From Dichomitus squalens LYAD-421 SS1 (Eukaryota; Basidiomycota; Agaricomycetes; Polyporales; Polyporaceae), in the NCBI RefSeq assembly GCF_000275845.1, contig NW_006766916.1, forward strand, positions 4,674 through 45,300: DNA of 40,627 nucleotides, read 5' to 3'. The notes under the pieces were generated by a model. The model was not told the DNA's origin, did not search any database, and saw nothing but the letters and a program-made list of their open reading frames with translations. Each line of letters starts with the position of its first letter. Position 1 is the stretch's first letter. A program made the position numbers and the translations under genes. Below are positions 9,771 through 23,100 of this stretch, piece by piece.

Positions 9771-10379
9771 ATGCAGAGATCGATGCTCGCCGACGTCCAG
9801 AAAATCGCAGGCGACGGTCCCGAGTGCCCGGCGGCGGATGAAGATGCAAAGCAGCAGAGAAAGGAACCTAAGCCCGCTCTCCGACTCCAAGCAGCAGCAC
9901 TGGCAGCACATGCACAGTGCCGGGAGTTGCTTCAGCTTTCCCACGCCACAATCCCCCGCCATCTGTCCCGTTCAGGCATTGCTCCTCGTTCGTGCCGTCC
10001 ATCCATACCTCCAAAAACGCCTCTCCGCACATCGCAATTGCTGAATGCAAACAAAGGTCCTCCGCCTACCTCGCCCATATCGCCAGTCCAGCGTAGCCTG
10101 ACTGCGTACTCGCATCTCCATCCCGCACTGATCACACTCGCGGACGCACATTTCCTCGTATGGCCACTGCCGCCGACGCTCATTGATCGAGACCAGATCC
10201 CGCCGACAGGCTTCAATCTCTCCCGAATCTCATCTGCATCTCCATATATCGACGGCGACGATGACCGCCACACCCCCAGCGATGATACCATACTCGTCGT
10301 GCATCTCTGCATTCCCCTTGACAAACAGCACCGATACACGACGCCCGCTTGCGGCCCGTTCTCCGAAGCTGTCTGCTAG
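9771..10379 (+). CDS. Unassigned open frame, 202 codons, divergent from the kinase gene
   Basis: The frame opens with ATG, 277 bases from the kinase start on the opposite strand, and stays open for 609 bases. The product is rich in Pro, Ser, Ala and Arg, with a stretch CPAADEDAKQQRKEPKPALR near the N-terminus and no recognisable domain, signal peptide or membrane segment. The opposite strand is also largely open here, which is common by chance in GC-rich DNA. It may be a lineage-specific gene, an upstream transcript of the divergent promoter, or chance. Confidence 0.18.
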   Translation: MQRSMLADVQKIAGDGPECPAADEDAKQQRKEPKPALRLQAAALAAHAQCRELLQLSHATIPRHLSRSGIAPRSCRPSIPPKTPLRTSQLLNANKGPPPTSPISPVQRSLTAYSHLHPALITLADAHFLVWPLPPTLIDRDQIPPTGFNLSRISSASPYIDGDDDRHTPSDDTILVVHLCIPLDKQHRYTTPACGPFSEAVC

Positions 10380-13300
10380 ATCGTAGTCGATGTGGGATCG
10401 TCCATGGCCAGCAGCCATACAGTAACGCCATCGTGTCTCCACAAGCGGTCATGAAATCAGCCAGGTCCCCGGAGGTGCGAGTCGCGACCCATGTCTCCCA
10501 TCCTACTGGTCTACGCGTCTCACGTCATAACCCTTCTGGCGCGAGCTAACTTCAAGGGCGCACGTCGGAGGGTCTCAATCTCGACATGATGCTCTTACTT
10601 TTATGTCCCCTGAGCGCCTGATTCAGACTATATACTACATAGCAAATCTGCTTCCCGATGTCTAGTGACCACGCGAACTAGCGCGAGCACCCCACCCAGC
10701 ACCGCTATGTATGCCAGATAATAGGGAAGGAGCTCGCCCACTTGATGGCCGTAGACCCATCTCGATTGGCCTCGCGATCGAGCCTGGTCCATACTGTGTA
10801 CGTCAATAGCCCAACCTCTGCAATCGAGCCGTGCGCACTCCTTCCCCTATATGTAACGGCTTTGAAGCCTGAGCACCAAGGTCCTGAAATGCCGGTTAGA
10901 ACGCCGACAATTGAGCGAAGCCGCAAGACCAACACGACTCCACCACCGCACGCCCAAAAAGATCAAAAGACATGATGCCACCCCGCCCGGGGTGCCAACC
11001 TCCATTTCCGAGGAGTTGCAGTAGCATACCACGCGCAGCGCCAGTGTACGTCACCGGAAGAGACGCGAGACATCAAACAAGCGTGGGTCCCGCGCTCCGC
11101 CAAACTCACGACGGCGGTTGGGTCCTGGCTTCAGGCTCAGAAGCCGTCCGAGCTGTTCCAGAGGTGCTCTGTGCCTAGCGTGCTTACAGGAAATGTAAGA
11201 AGCTCTCGTTATACCACCACATGGTGCAGGGGCACAGGGACGTACTAGGGAAGAGATCTACCACATCTCGTGTCACAGCCGTGATACAGACACGACAGAA
11301 GCAGCGATGCGGACCGGAATGCTGCGCGTGTGTAACCCAACGTCAACGCCTCCAGAACCCGCTCTGTGCATAACGGCGTTCGGTGTGATCGGCCTCATGC
11401 TTCGAGCACATCCGCGAGCATCACAGCATGAACTTTTCGAATGAACAGACAGCTCCGGGGGAAGTCAAGCGTGAAGACACGTACTGAGCTCCGGTGGCGG
11501 TGACACGGGGCATGCCATGGCGCACAGACTCAGGGACAGTGCTGCAGCGGCGTCTCTCTCGAGTCTCCGGGATATTTTGGAGTGCCGTGCCGATGTGCCG
11601 TCTAGAGTAAGATACAGTGCACTGATTCTACGGCAGCTCTGCTCGATGCGGACACGCAGAAGCATGAACGGCCGCCTAGTATCTTGCATGATTAATGGCA
11701 CCTATATGCCGATCTCTCCAAACACGGTCGTCAACCAGCAGGCTTAGAGAAGCTGTCAAGACCACTTCTGCCGCCGATTACGCGGAGCGTCCGAGAATTA
11801 AGCTCACCGGGGTAGCCGAGAAAGCCCCACAGAGGTTGTCGGACTAACTTTCGAGGGTTGAGAATCAGGAAAGAGACGTTATTGTGATGTAATGACACGC
11901 ACCATAGGACTCTGGTTCGGCTTTTCTTCGCGATGGTGCCTGGGAGAAGGCAGCACCAGTCTGGCAGCGGTGGTTAATGAGAGAGAGTACAGAGGAGCGT
12001 TTGGAAGCGCATGGTCCGCTAGGATAGGGAGGATGTTAAGACTCTACGGACGTGGAGGTCGAAAGCGTCAACCGAATCAAGCGGAAGTGGAGACGTCAGA
12101 CAGGGAAAAACCTCCGCGACATGTCAGTTCACTCCGTGTTTGAGTTCCTGTGCCGAGACGAAGAGAGAGCGGGTAGTACATGAGTATCATCAGCGCTTGG
12201 CATGTCGCAGTCGCGGCCGACGTCGGTGCGGAGCGCCAAGGAGGACCGCCAGCGGCTACAGACGAACAAGCACCGCCAAACAATGCCACGAGTCGGAGAG
12301 TGCCAACTTGGGCCTTGGCTCTCTCACCCGCTCCCGACATGAGTGAAATGTGCGGTTTACGGTCAACGCCTACTTTAACTCCCACCCATCTATGGGAGAA
12401 TATTCTCGTCCCTCTCAGGGGTCAGGTCAGCATCGGCGGTTCAGTCTCCCTCCGCCCAACCTTACCCCCAGTCGCACCGGCTTGGCATCCCTCCTGACCG
12501 TGATTCGGCGTCGCTACCAACCGAGAGCACCTTCCAACTGGGTCCAATTTGAGGCAGTATGGCAGCGCTACGTATGTGAGATATATGAAGTAGTACGCAC
12601 ATGTTTTCAACCGCTCTTTCGCTGCCGAGCACTGACGCGCCTGTTAGGCAATTTTATCCCTTACCTGCTGCGCTCTACCACGAGCTACGAGAATGGGTAT
12701 ATGACACATGAACATGGACACAAGCCTCGAACATGTGCTCTCGAAGTACCCGAGAAAACTCGTTCCTTGGTCAGCGGCGGCACAGACGTGGGAACACCTC
12801 GCATTCGAAATTTAGTTCAAGCCCGCCTATTCACTCTGCGTTCGCTAAACGTATTGCATTTACGGACCATCGTTATACCCCCACTAGACGTTCTAAACCC
12901 ATAATATTACAACGTGACGTACAAGATTTTCGTCACTTGCTTGAACTGCACGCTTACACGCTGCGTCCAGGTCTCATTAGCACCTTCATAGACTAGCGCG
13001 TCCGCGGATGCCCTCCTACAGGTAAGATACCGTTGACCGCACGCTGCGCCTCTTTCCCTAACACCATTAACCCATTACTACGTCTCTGCAATCATCGTCT
13101 ACGTGGCTAACGACCGATGTGAGCCAAGACATGGGAATCCTTCTCTTATGTCAGTCAGCAGGTACATCGCCGATGGGTACTCTTATCGCGTCGCCACGGA
13201 ACGGTCGCCGAACGCACGCAACATTTCCATAAAGCGGTAGGTTGGGTGTTGCTCTGAACATCTTCGTGATAGCTGATTCGTCGCTGCACCCATGAGAAAG

Positions 13301-15601
13301 GGGTCTTGAGACAGTTGGCTTCCTTTCCATTCTCGAAACCTACACTATCTCGTCGTCCACTTCTCGTCGTGCACGCCGCTGCCTTCGCCTCATGCCCGTT
13401 GGAAGCCCTCTCTTCTACATTGTGCCCTCCGGAGAGTTGACCTCCTGTGGTTGACGGGCTCTCTCCGCTCGCGGAGGGTAGACGCCAGTTCTCACTCTAG
13501 TTACTCCGTGGGAAGGAATCCGCGCCCCATGGGTGGTTGATAGACTTGCACTGGTCTCGTGTTCGCTGTGACCGCGTCCGAGAGAACCGCGCGGTCCGAA
13601 GACAAGCTCTTACCCCCTTCTATCTGCTCATGACGCACTGTGCAGGTCAATACGCGCCTCTCGGTACGTCTCCGCACCAAAACCAGAAAACTGTTCCTGG
13701 TTCCGGGCGCGAACGCGGGGAATGGGCTCTATGCTCGGTCAGTTCAGCGTGGCACGGTACGTCTCGCGCATGCAACAGCACTCGGACGCGCTTGCCTGAG
13801 CTTCAACCTAATTGTACAGCTGACTGTTCTTCCCTAGATCTTCTCAGGGACGTTTGCTCCCGGCCAGCCTCAAGCATCCCTTGTAGCATGCCGACCTGAC
13901 CTCCACCTGCCACCCTCTCCCTTACGCCCAGTACGAGCTATCCGCATCTCTTGGGTCTGGCGCCTCCCTATCTGCTTGTCACCAGCAACTTTATCTGCAT
14001 GCATGCATCTGTTCTTCAGCGTGCACCAGGCAGTCCTAGCCATTTGCGCAAGCCGCTGTGGTTCGTTCCCCGGTAGCCAAGCTTCCCGAACAGCAGCTTC
14101 ACATGGACAACCATGCGGACGAAGTGGACGATAGGGTCAGTCACTCTGCGTCGAACTCCTCAAGCACGGACATGAATAGAATCCCGCTCTTCCTCCCCAA
14201 TTACCTCACAAAGGTTTTGATATGCGCCGAACCGGTTCGTCATGATATCTGTCGGTGTCATAGGACGTCAGAGCGCGTCATTGCCCCCCTTTGAGGTGAG
14301 CACACCTATTTCTCTGCTATATATGTCACATGTATCAGAAGATTCTGTCGCATTGTTAGCTCAGCACCCTTCTCACGTCGCAACGGTTCCTGGACCTGTA
14401 GCGAAGACCTTTGTGAAGCGTGAAGGGTCTCTGCACCTCACTAGAGCGAAGCTGTGGTTCGTCTGATGCACAGGTTTCCCTAATCCTGGATGAGTGCTCT
14501 CAGTCGTGTGTTGCCCCTTGCATTCTTGAGAGTTCACCGTGCCTGAACGGTGCATTAAGGTAGTTTCGGGCGCTTTTCTGTCTCCTCCATCAATGCATCT
14601 TGGACGTCATTCAAAAGTAAGCTCGAATTGAATTGCGCCTAAACGGACCGATCCGGACATCGAAATACCTATACACATTTTCCTCTTGTATTTCGCCAAA
14701 ATCATCGCCCTGTCTCCGCATAGGCGACGTTCTCAAGTTTAGCTGCGCATCGCGCCAGCCTCTGGTGAGTCATTGACTCGATCATCGCATTCGCGGGCTC
14801 GTGACCAGCTATCTTAGGTACTTCCTACCATAGAACCTCGCCCGTCGCTGTTGCCCGCACCCCACCTCGCGGGACATACCCGCGACCGTGGTGTCGCGAG
14901 CCCGATATTCGAGGCTTCGCCCTCTCCTCCTCATGCCGCACCGACAGAGCAATCACTAAGGGTTTTCGCCGTCGCGCGATCCACTCGAACTTTGTGACAC
15001 AAGCAGGCTTACACCTGGACACACACCCACGGCACACGATCGTTCTTGGAACGATATCACGCTTCTTTGAATGCGACATTCAATTCAGGCAATCTCGCGG
15101 TCCGGTTGTAGACAACTAGTGGCGCGGCGCACGCGGCGTGATCATCCCAAGCTACTGGCCCACTTGTATCGATAGAATCCGCTGACACGATAGCTTCTGT
15201 GGGTCGCGTCTTGGATCTCAGCTTGCAGCGCGCTCACGGGCCGATGCATCTCAGTTACGGCGTCCATATCTAACATTGTTTTCCCCCGCTCAATGTCTCG
15301 TATGGAGAAATGCCGGAAATCCGAAGATGACCCCTTGCAGGACGGGACGTAATAGCAGTGTTACGTTGACAAAGCTGCCATGCGAAAATCAGATAGTCCG
15401 ATGGCCATGGGAAAACTGGAAGGCGTGGATTAAGGTTACGAAGCTCAATTCATTCAATGCGCACATTCCAAGGAGGTATGTCCTCGCGAATCCTCTCCGT
15501 ATGGTACATAGCCAATCTGATTGACTGGCAACGAGACACGTCAACGCAGCGGTGTGCCCGACAGGGTGCATGTCAGACGTCATCGGACTCCTTCCCTGCA
15601 C
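10380..15601. other. Long gene-free stretch upstream of the WOPR regulator
   Basis: About 5.2 kb with only short, overlapping open frames on both strands. The longest (plus, 12350-12904) starts at a non-ATG codon and has no family resemblance. No tRNA, rRNA, transposase, reverse transcriptase or tandem array was recognised. By analogy with WOR1-type genes, which have very long upstream control regions in Candida, part of it may be regulatory; this is inference. Confidence 0.5.
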
Positions 15602-15608
15602 TATAAAA
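15602..15608 (+). promoter_or_regulatory. Candidate TATA box of the WOPR regulator gene
   Basis: TATAAAA at 15602-15608, about 280 bases upstream of the ATG at 15883, is followed by a pyrimidine-rich stretch near 15700-15730 of the kind found around fungal transcription starts. A second weaker word, TATAAAG, occurs at 15827. This would give a leader of roughly 200 bases if the first is used. Confidence 0.4.
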
Positions 15609-15882
15609 ACGTTTGTATCGGATCGAAGGTGCGGCACAGTCTGGTTCCTTTCTTTGAGCCACCTTTTGCGCGTTAAACTCACTTATCAATTCGATTCGAT
15701 CATCTTCTCATTCTTGTCTGTTAGCCATATCGAGCTCCCTCGAATCCAAGAACCTGGGCTTCTCCGTTTCGTGCGACCTTCCCGTTTCGGCTGTGGAATT
15801 TCGCGACTTCGGATTCCCCGTGGCCTATAAAGTTGCGGCGGCGGTGGAGTTTGGGTACCACTCATCTCACCCTGTTGACACC

Positions 15883-17179
15883 ATGACTACCCCTTATGCT
15901 GCTCGCCCTGTTGATAACCTCGGTCATGCTACGCACCCCGCCCTTCGTACGTCTCTTTTCCGGCCTGTCTCATTCGCCTCGTCAAATTCTTACCATCCCG
16001 CAGACCTCCGGGATGCAAGGGATGCCCACGTCGTGTTCGAGGCTGTCCGTCTGGGCGTGTTGCCATTGATAACTCGCCGCCTCACTGCCAATGAGCGTGA
16101 GCAGCTTGTTTCTGGGAACGTTTTTGTGTGGGAAGAAGCTGAGCACAAGCAAGGTAAGCCCTTTTCTAATCGGAAGAGTCTTAGCCTCATTCACCTACGC
16201 TTTTATCTGCATGTTATCGAGTAGGCGGACTGGAACGATGGACAGATGGGAGGCGTTGGTAAGTAATATCGAATCTTTTCGACCGCATTCTCCCTCACGA
16301 GCGTGACCATAATGCCAGGTCGCAGAGCCGCATGCGAGGAGACTACCTCTTCTACGAAGAGAAGATAGAGACGACGGCGGAAGAGAAGGAAGCCAAGGCT
16401 GCCCGTCGGTATGTTGTTGCTGCACGTTCGTATCCCTTCTTCTCACGAGTGATGATTTTGCTAGGGCTCGGCGAACGTTGGACCCCTTTGCAGCCCCTCC
16501 AGCTCCCATCCGAAGACAAGACAGGCCAACCAAGCCAGATGGCCTCACGAAGCAGACGTATTCCACACACGTCCACACACGTCGAGGCGAACCGCCTCGA
16601 AAGTGGCACATCGTCGCGTACTTCTCAGTTCGTCCACTGTGTCACCCTTGTCGTTCGGGCGTATGTACTGACCTCTTCTCCCTTCTCCAGGGCGACGACT
16701 ACACGCGGCTTCCCGTCATCGAGAACTACGAATACCTCCGCAATATTCGGGTCCCAGAAGGGATCTTCACGTCTGCAAAGGGGAACATCGCTCGATTTGG
16801 CCGCGTACTTGAAGATAGTGACGGGCACGAATCCCCTCGCGCGGGTATGGACTACCCAGAATGGTCCCCAGCTCCGTGGGCTCTCCCGTCTTCCCCAGTC
16901 CACCGTGGGGTGCCCACTGCTGATAGGCCTATGTCCTCCTCGTCGTCATCATCGTCTTCGGCTGCACAAAACGCCCCGAAGCAATACACGGTAGGACAAC
17001 ACCGACCCAGCAGTGCGTCTGGTATCCTCCCCAGGCTGTCTACTGTCATCCCTGTCGGACCACTCACACCTCCCGCTTCTCCAATGTATCCCACGAGTCC
17101 AAGCGGCGCGCCGAGTAGCTATAAACCGCTGACAGCCGAAGACCGACGAGCACTCAACAGCTTCCGGCTGGCCCTCTAG
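15883..17179 (+). CDS. WOPR-domain (Gti1/Pac2 family) transcription regulator
   Basis: WOPR proteins (Wor1, Ryp1, Sge1, Ros1, Gti1, Pac2) are sequence-specific DNA-binding regulators of morphology, development and sporulation in fungi. Five exons join in phase: 15883-16153, 16225-16258, 16319-16408, 16465-16627 and 16691-17179, giving 348 residues. The domain spans about residues 37-190. Its first half has FEAVRLGVLPLITRRL, SGNVFVWEE and the diagnostic ERWTDGRRWSQSR (about 95-105). Its second half has LTKQTYST and KWHIVAYF. The tail is Ser/Pro-rich, with a nine-serine run and repeated SP/TP sites that could be phosphorylated. The ATG at 15883 has a good context (GACACCATG); the open frame runs upstream without another ATG. 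Intron four is 63 bases, in frame and stop-free, so it can be retained. Confidence 0.93.
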
Positions 17180-20100
17180 GGTATCGTCAATTGCGCCTTG
17201 GGCATCCGATTGTAATGGGGTCCTGGCCGCATACAGGGTCTGTTCATGTACAATATATCTTAAAGAGATTTTCGAACGACGTGGTTCGGATATTTCGCCT
17301 GACTGCTTGTTTAGCTTCGCATACATGTACGGTGCCATGCACAAGGAGTAACGTTGCTCCCATCGCTGGCCGTACAACTCCAGCTGCGAGAGGCAACTGC
17401 AACTGCGCCCACACAGCCCTGCCACGGTCTGTTGCCACAAAGCGGCACCACCGGAGGCACATCGCTCGCTCCTCGGAGCCCCTGAGTCTCTTCCTGCTCA
17501 CGACGGGACGCATCCAGAAAACTTCAAGAAACGGAACTCTTCGAACTCGGTGATTGGTAGGGATTAGACATCTTGACAGCTGGATATGTAGGGAGCCCGG
17601 AGATCGGTCGTTATTGAGTTTTAGTCTTTCGGTAGGTGCTATGAGGCTTCTTGCATTGTATAGTCGGCCGATGGATAGGAGGCTTGCAGAGTAGGACCAA
17701 ACTCATGCGAGGATGATTCGTCCGCTGCTGTTACGCTGTTCCCCGCCGCCAGGGCGGTTCCCCGATAATGATCCGGGTTCAAGAGCCCTTGGAAAGGTAC
17801 TGCAGCCGTAATGGGACAGTCCCTCGGTGACTCATCCACTCTCTTGTCCGCGATGACATGTTGGCGGGGCAGTGCATGCGCGTGGTCTTGGCCAACCAAG
17901 TCCGCTTGATATAGAGACCCAGTGCAACCTGAGTGGATTAGGTGCAAGTTCTACCCTTTTTCCCAAGTTCGGTGGAATCTCATCTCTTCCCAGCACCTGC
18001 AAAACTTTGATAGGTCGTGGGCGTGAGGTGGTCAACTGAAGTGGAACGAGAGCTCTGAATTCCCACGCGGTCCTTGCCACCTGTGCCACGTGGCCAGCAG
18101 CTTGCCTCGCGCGGCGTCGCTCTGACCACACCATTCTATCTGCCAGCTCGGACGTCTCAGCTCTGGTCTCCTAAAATCCTCCCTGCTCGAGTAGCGTTAA
18201 AGCATCGATTCAGATAGCTGCTCAGTGAGGGCTGCAGCTAGACCCTCGGTCTGTCAGTGTCAAACAAGGGGCCTGGATACTCGTTTCATTGCTATCCAGT
18301 GGCTGCGAGCCAAGGTTCTCTCGGTCGGTCTTGGCTCCTCTATGCCGCGTTCAAAAGGCTTCGCTGCTGTTACCGCATTCTCACCTCAGGTGGCACCACA
18401 CCGCGACAATAGATGGATCGGCTGTAATACGGGTAGCTCGGCTCGGGGTCCTACACTTGCTCTCGTGATGTAGCATGTAGTTCATACTCACTGCCTTAGA
18501 TATGGAACTATCATATGTGTATGACTTGCCTTCCAAATCGCGTCGCTGAATGACTAATCTCGGAAGATCGCACTGTCCCAGTGGTATTCATCTCTCATAT
18601 CGGCATCGAATAATGCTCAAGCAGAAACGATGCACGTGGCAATGTGCTATCAAGCTTTCGAAGGCTGCCGACCAGGATAGCATCATCTTCATTGGTTCTC
18701 ACGAACAGACCCCCGATGTCAAGGTGTGCGCAAGTGGCAGAACTTGGTCCGCAGTCTGCAAGTCAAAATACATTTCGATCTGGGCGACCGCACCTAACTT
18801 CACCCTGACTGCACTGCTGACAATTCCTCCCGGACAGGCTTTCTTTTGGGCTCTGGTAGGGCGGCTGTGATCGGTCGGCATACGCTCGCTGGGAGACGTA
18901 CCTTCCTTTGCTCCACAAGACACAATACTGATACCGCTCTCTCCGTAAGTATCCACGGTCCAACTGGCGTGAGAGAAGAAACCCATGTTCGACCAATGTC
19001 GTGTTCCTGTCCAAGAATACAGGATTATCAGCCAATGCAATGGCGACCTGTGTCCACTCAATTCGTATATGGGGTCGATGCTCGACAGTCTACATAGTCA
19101 CTCCAAGCGAGGCCTTATCATGACTTTTCACCTGAAGGTACGTTACGCATTGACAATGCTGTCGTAGGGCCATGTCGGCGCATCAGCAAGCCAGATTGGT
19201 TGCGATCTCTACTAGTACGGGTCCACTACGGTGACCACGGATTTCCGAGATATAGACCCATGGCATACAGGTCCCTCCTGACAATTTGCAGTATCCCGGC
19301 GGGCTGGAATGCAGAACAGTCCCACTCGACCTCTGTTGCGATGATGGCATGAGGCATTTAGGTCAATATCTAGCTGCACGATTGTAGTATGAAACCTCCA
19401 TCGCTGTGCTTTTGAGGGCATCTCGCAACCAACTTCCGTAACTAGTGCTAACGGCAGGTGCTGCGGTCTGAATGGTACCTGACGTACAGCGAGCTCGATT
19501 ACTACCGACTCCCATTTTAATACCTCATCGAGCCCTTACTAGCTGCATTGCGATGCTCATTCTTCTCCAGACACGCCGGGGACCGCGGATTCAGACACAT
19601 CACTTACGTACTGCTCGTCCTTCCTTTGCTTCATGTGTATCATCCCGAAGTCGAGACGTGCATAGGAGGTCAATCTAGGAAATTATACTTCACGGTCCCT
19701 TTCACGGAGTACTGCGCTAGATTGCACCTGGAGTTGTCATGCATAACACATACATTTTCCCATTGTGCTTCTATATTGCCATTGCCATTGCGGGTGTACT
19801 GTAGCATCCCGTCCGTGAAACGCCTCGCGTTGTGCCGGCCGTTCATTTCACGAATCTCACAGCACGGGGAGGGATGCATCTGTCGAGTACGATACCTAAT
19901 GTCATACTAATGATATGAAGAGCAGCATTGATACGATGGTGATGCACGTCGTTGTGTTGGCTCCATTCGGTGGCGTTAGACACCCCCGACGCCGATGGAC
20001 ATGCTTGCCGCAAACTACCCTACAGGCATGGATATAGCGAGAAGCAGAAGCAATCAATTCGGAATACCCCGAATCTCAGCTAGAACATCCGACGATACGG

Positions 20101-23100
20101 CGTCCTTCATGATGTGGACCCAGAGGTAGGCTTGGACAGCTCTGTACGAGCGCGGAAGTAATGTATAAGCCCTACAGTAGGCCTCCCATTCCCATGCGCT
20201 GTATGACATGTGAAAGTAAGAAGCTATTACACGGCCACACCCAAAAGCCTAAGCTTCCATCACGGCTCTCGCCGTTCGCCCTATACACGGCCTACGAATT
20301 GAGCACATCACCACGTAGAAAAGGTAAATGACTGAAGTTGTCTGTCTCTACGAGTTTGACAGTGAGGCCAGACGCAGGAGAAATCTAGACTCACCCACGT
20401 CATCCGTGCTTCCTTTTAGTGCGGTGTCTATTCGACGTTTCGGCCTGCAAGCGCGACTACGATGCTCCTTTGGAGCATCGGACCATTTAGACCGCCGAAG
20501 ATCCCGCATCAGGTCATAGGCTTCCCGAGATCTGCGCACACTCCGTTGTAGCATCGCTGAGCAGGCACGAAGACGGATATTGTAGAAGCACTGGAGCGGG
20601 GTGGAAAGTACATGGGTACAGAAATGGAACCGCCTTAGTGTCGATTGTAATGTTCTGACTAACAGGCTGCGCAGCATATTGCATGCGCCATTTCCGTATG
20701 CTGATCCTCCCTGATGAACTTAGCGGACATGCTGACACGATAAGTCGAAGCTCTTAAAAGCCGTCGTTTCCTCAGTCGCCGTGAGCTGGAATCCAAATAG
20801 GTTTCCTTCAAAAAAATGCGCTTGAAGGCTCTCTAAACTCCCTGGTAATCTTGGCATTGGGGGAGGTGGTTCCAAGGACCACGTCGAGACGCTTGTTGCG
20901 ATCTGGCAGAAGGTTCGTACTCAGCCCCGAGCCTATACCGTGAACCATCCTCCTCCACGCCTCTGCCCAGCCTGTCACGGCCAGTCTCGCCAGAAGCATG
21001 GCGAGAATGGACCGGGCGATAGGATCATGGTCGAAGGTGGTCCCAAGTGCATCTGCGTCTTCCACGCAAGCAGGGTATACCAAATCAGGGGACTGGTAGG
21101 CGTGAGTCTGACTGCTGCGGGAAATAGCTGGACGTCGATTGCCCATAGCGTTCTAACGTATCGACGTGGCAGATGTTGCATCACCCTACGTCGCTCGCTG
21201 ACCACCACCGCAGCACATCATCACGTAGTAGCAGGGGACGCGAAGAGCACTCGCCAGAGCTACGCTTCAGAAAACATGAACCCCTGACATGATGCCAGAG
21301 TGATTGCCAAGAGGGTTCTGGATGAACAAATGGATCCAGGCGATAGGTGCGATGAGATGCTGTGATGCTCGCACTTTGTGACGACCCTTATACCATCCTG
21401 AGTGCGAACCGATCTGAACGGTCCGACTTCTGCTTCCGCTCTGTCGCACACCCCAACGACTGCAATCGAACAGGGACACAGGGAGGACAGCGAAAGACAC
21501 CGTAACGATGTTGAGATATTTGATGACACACCTGAAGTTGGACTCGTGCTAAGCACTGGGCATGCAGGAAGCGTTTCGCTGGGGGAGCTGAAGGTGAGAT
21601 GTGTTGGGGTACGCAAAGAGCTTGTTGCGTAATAGCGATCCTCACATTCCCTCCAAGGAAACGTTAGAGGATGGGCAGTCGCCGAACGCCAAGCAAACTC
21701 ACTAACTCGTTCTATCGTTAGCACCAAAAATCTCTGCGATCCTGGGAGATGTGCCGCGAACTACTTTGATGCGTACATGGTAAACGGCAACAAAGATTAT
21801 ATTTTGTCCAGTCATATCTGCGCAGCAGAAGTGCGATTAGCGAAGAGCACAGTGGCAGAACAAGGCACAAACCTCAGCAACGCAACTATTCGATTTGGAT
21901 GAGCAGTCTTCCGTCGCGGACATAACACGGACAAACAACTACCGCCACATAGGTCCGGGCCCCTTCGTACTACGGCATACAGTGACTAGGACGTAAGTCA
22001 GAGAGAGGAGTGATATCTGCACCGACCGACGCAACCATCCTCGCTGATCAGTGTACAGAACAGTGACGGCTTCGACGCAATGATAGACGCAGTCCATTGC
22101 GTTGCCCTCGGGTACGATCGAGACACTATCACTTTATTGGTGGTAAGTACGTACAGTTACTGGATACATTGATGGTAAAATAAGTAATGCTGACAACAGA
22201 GACGGTCTAGCCACTATGCTGCGGGCGTGGGATGGGAGATGGGGTGCCAGACGCGGATGTTTACTGGAACATGCGATATCGATTGACTATATAGCTCTTA
22301 CTGTACTAACAGCGATTAGGTATTGAGTAGTGTATAAATTGATTGTGTTCCTGCCACAACCGGTGTCCTCGGTTATCCAGCGGAGGCGATGGCACGTAGC
22401 CTCGAAGCACCTTCCCAGTACCGCAAGAAGGCGATGGACTACTTGGCGAGCATCACTTCAGCCTGAATGATGCCTCCGCCATAGACGATGAGACCTGTCA
22501 GAATCAGATCCTGGAGCGTGTAGTGCTGGGGCCAGAGATTCGGGGCGGGCGGATGACCGGCAAACCGTACCGACTCCTATAATGGAGAATACATGAAAGA
22601 ACGTGAGTGCAAGAGCCCCTCCGAGAAGGCAGAAAACGACGGACGCGGATGAAACGATCGAACGCATTGGCAATTGCCTTTACCGGCGGGATGACATGTC
22701 CCAGAAGGCGGATATCCTCCTTGAAGCCCATGTTCTCGAAACCCGCCCACTACGAAAGAGGTATTCAGTCGTCAGGAAGCAACGACTGAAATTCAGAACA
22801 GGTTCTCACCGTGATCCTGAGCGTGCACCTAGACACTCCTAACTTCGCAAGTTTTTCGTGCGCAATATCAATAACAGGATACTGTGCACGTATCGCGTGG
22901 TCGGACAGGGTGGCGAGGGCAGCTAGGGGGACTCCGCGACCAGAATGATCGGCGATGGGGATACGGTCAGACAAGCTTGCTCCGGATGGACGAGATTGAG
23001 GAAGGACAGCAACCATCTCTATTAGGGTATGGCCGAGGCTTGAAAAGCTTCGTACGAGAGGGTATAGCAAACGCGAACCAGTCGAGAACGAGTACCAGGA

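Noticed and set aside
12350..12904. 184-codon open frame on the plus strand
   Set aside because: It starts at GTG rather than ATG, and the translation shows no domain or ordered pattern.
21260..21727. 155-codon open frame on the minus strand
   Set aside because: Ser/Thr/Pro-rich shuffled sequence with no recognisable motif; overlapping frames on both strands are equally open.
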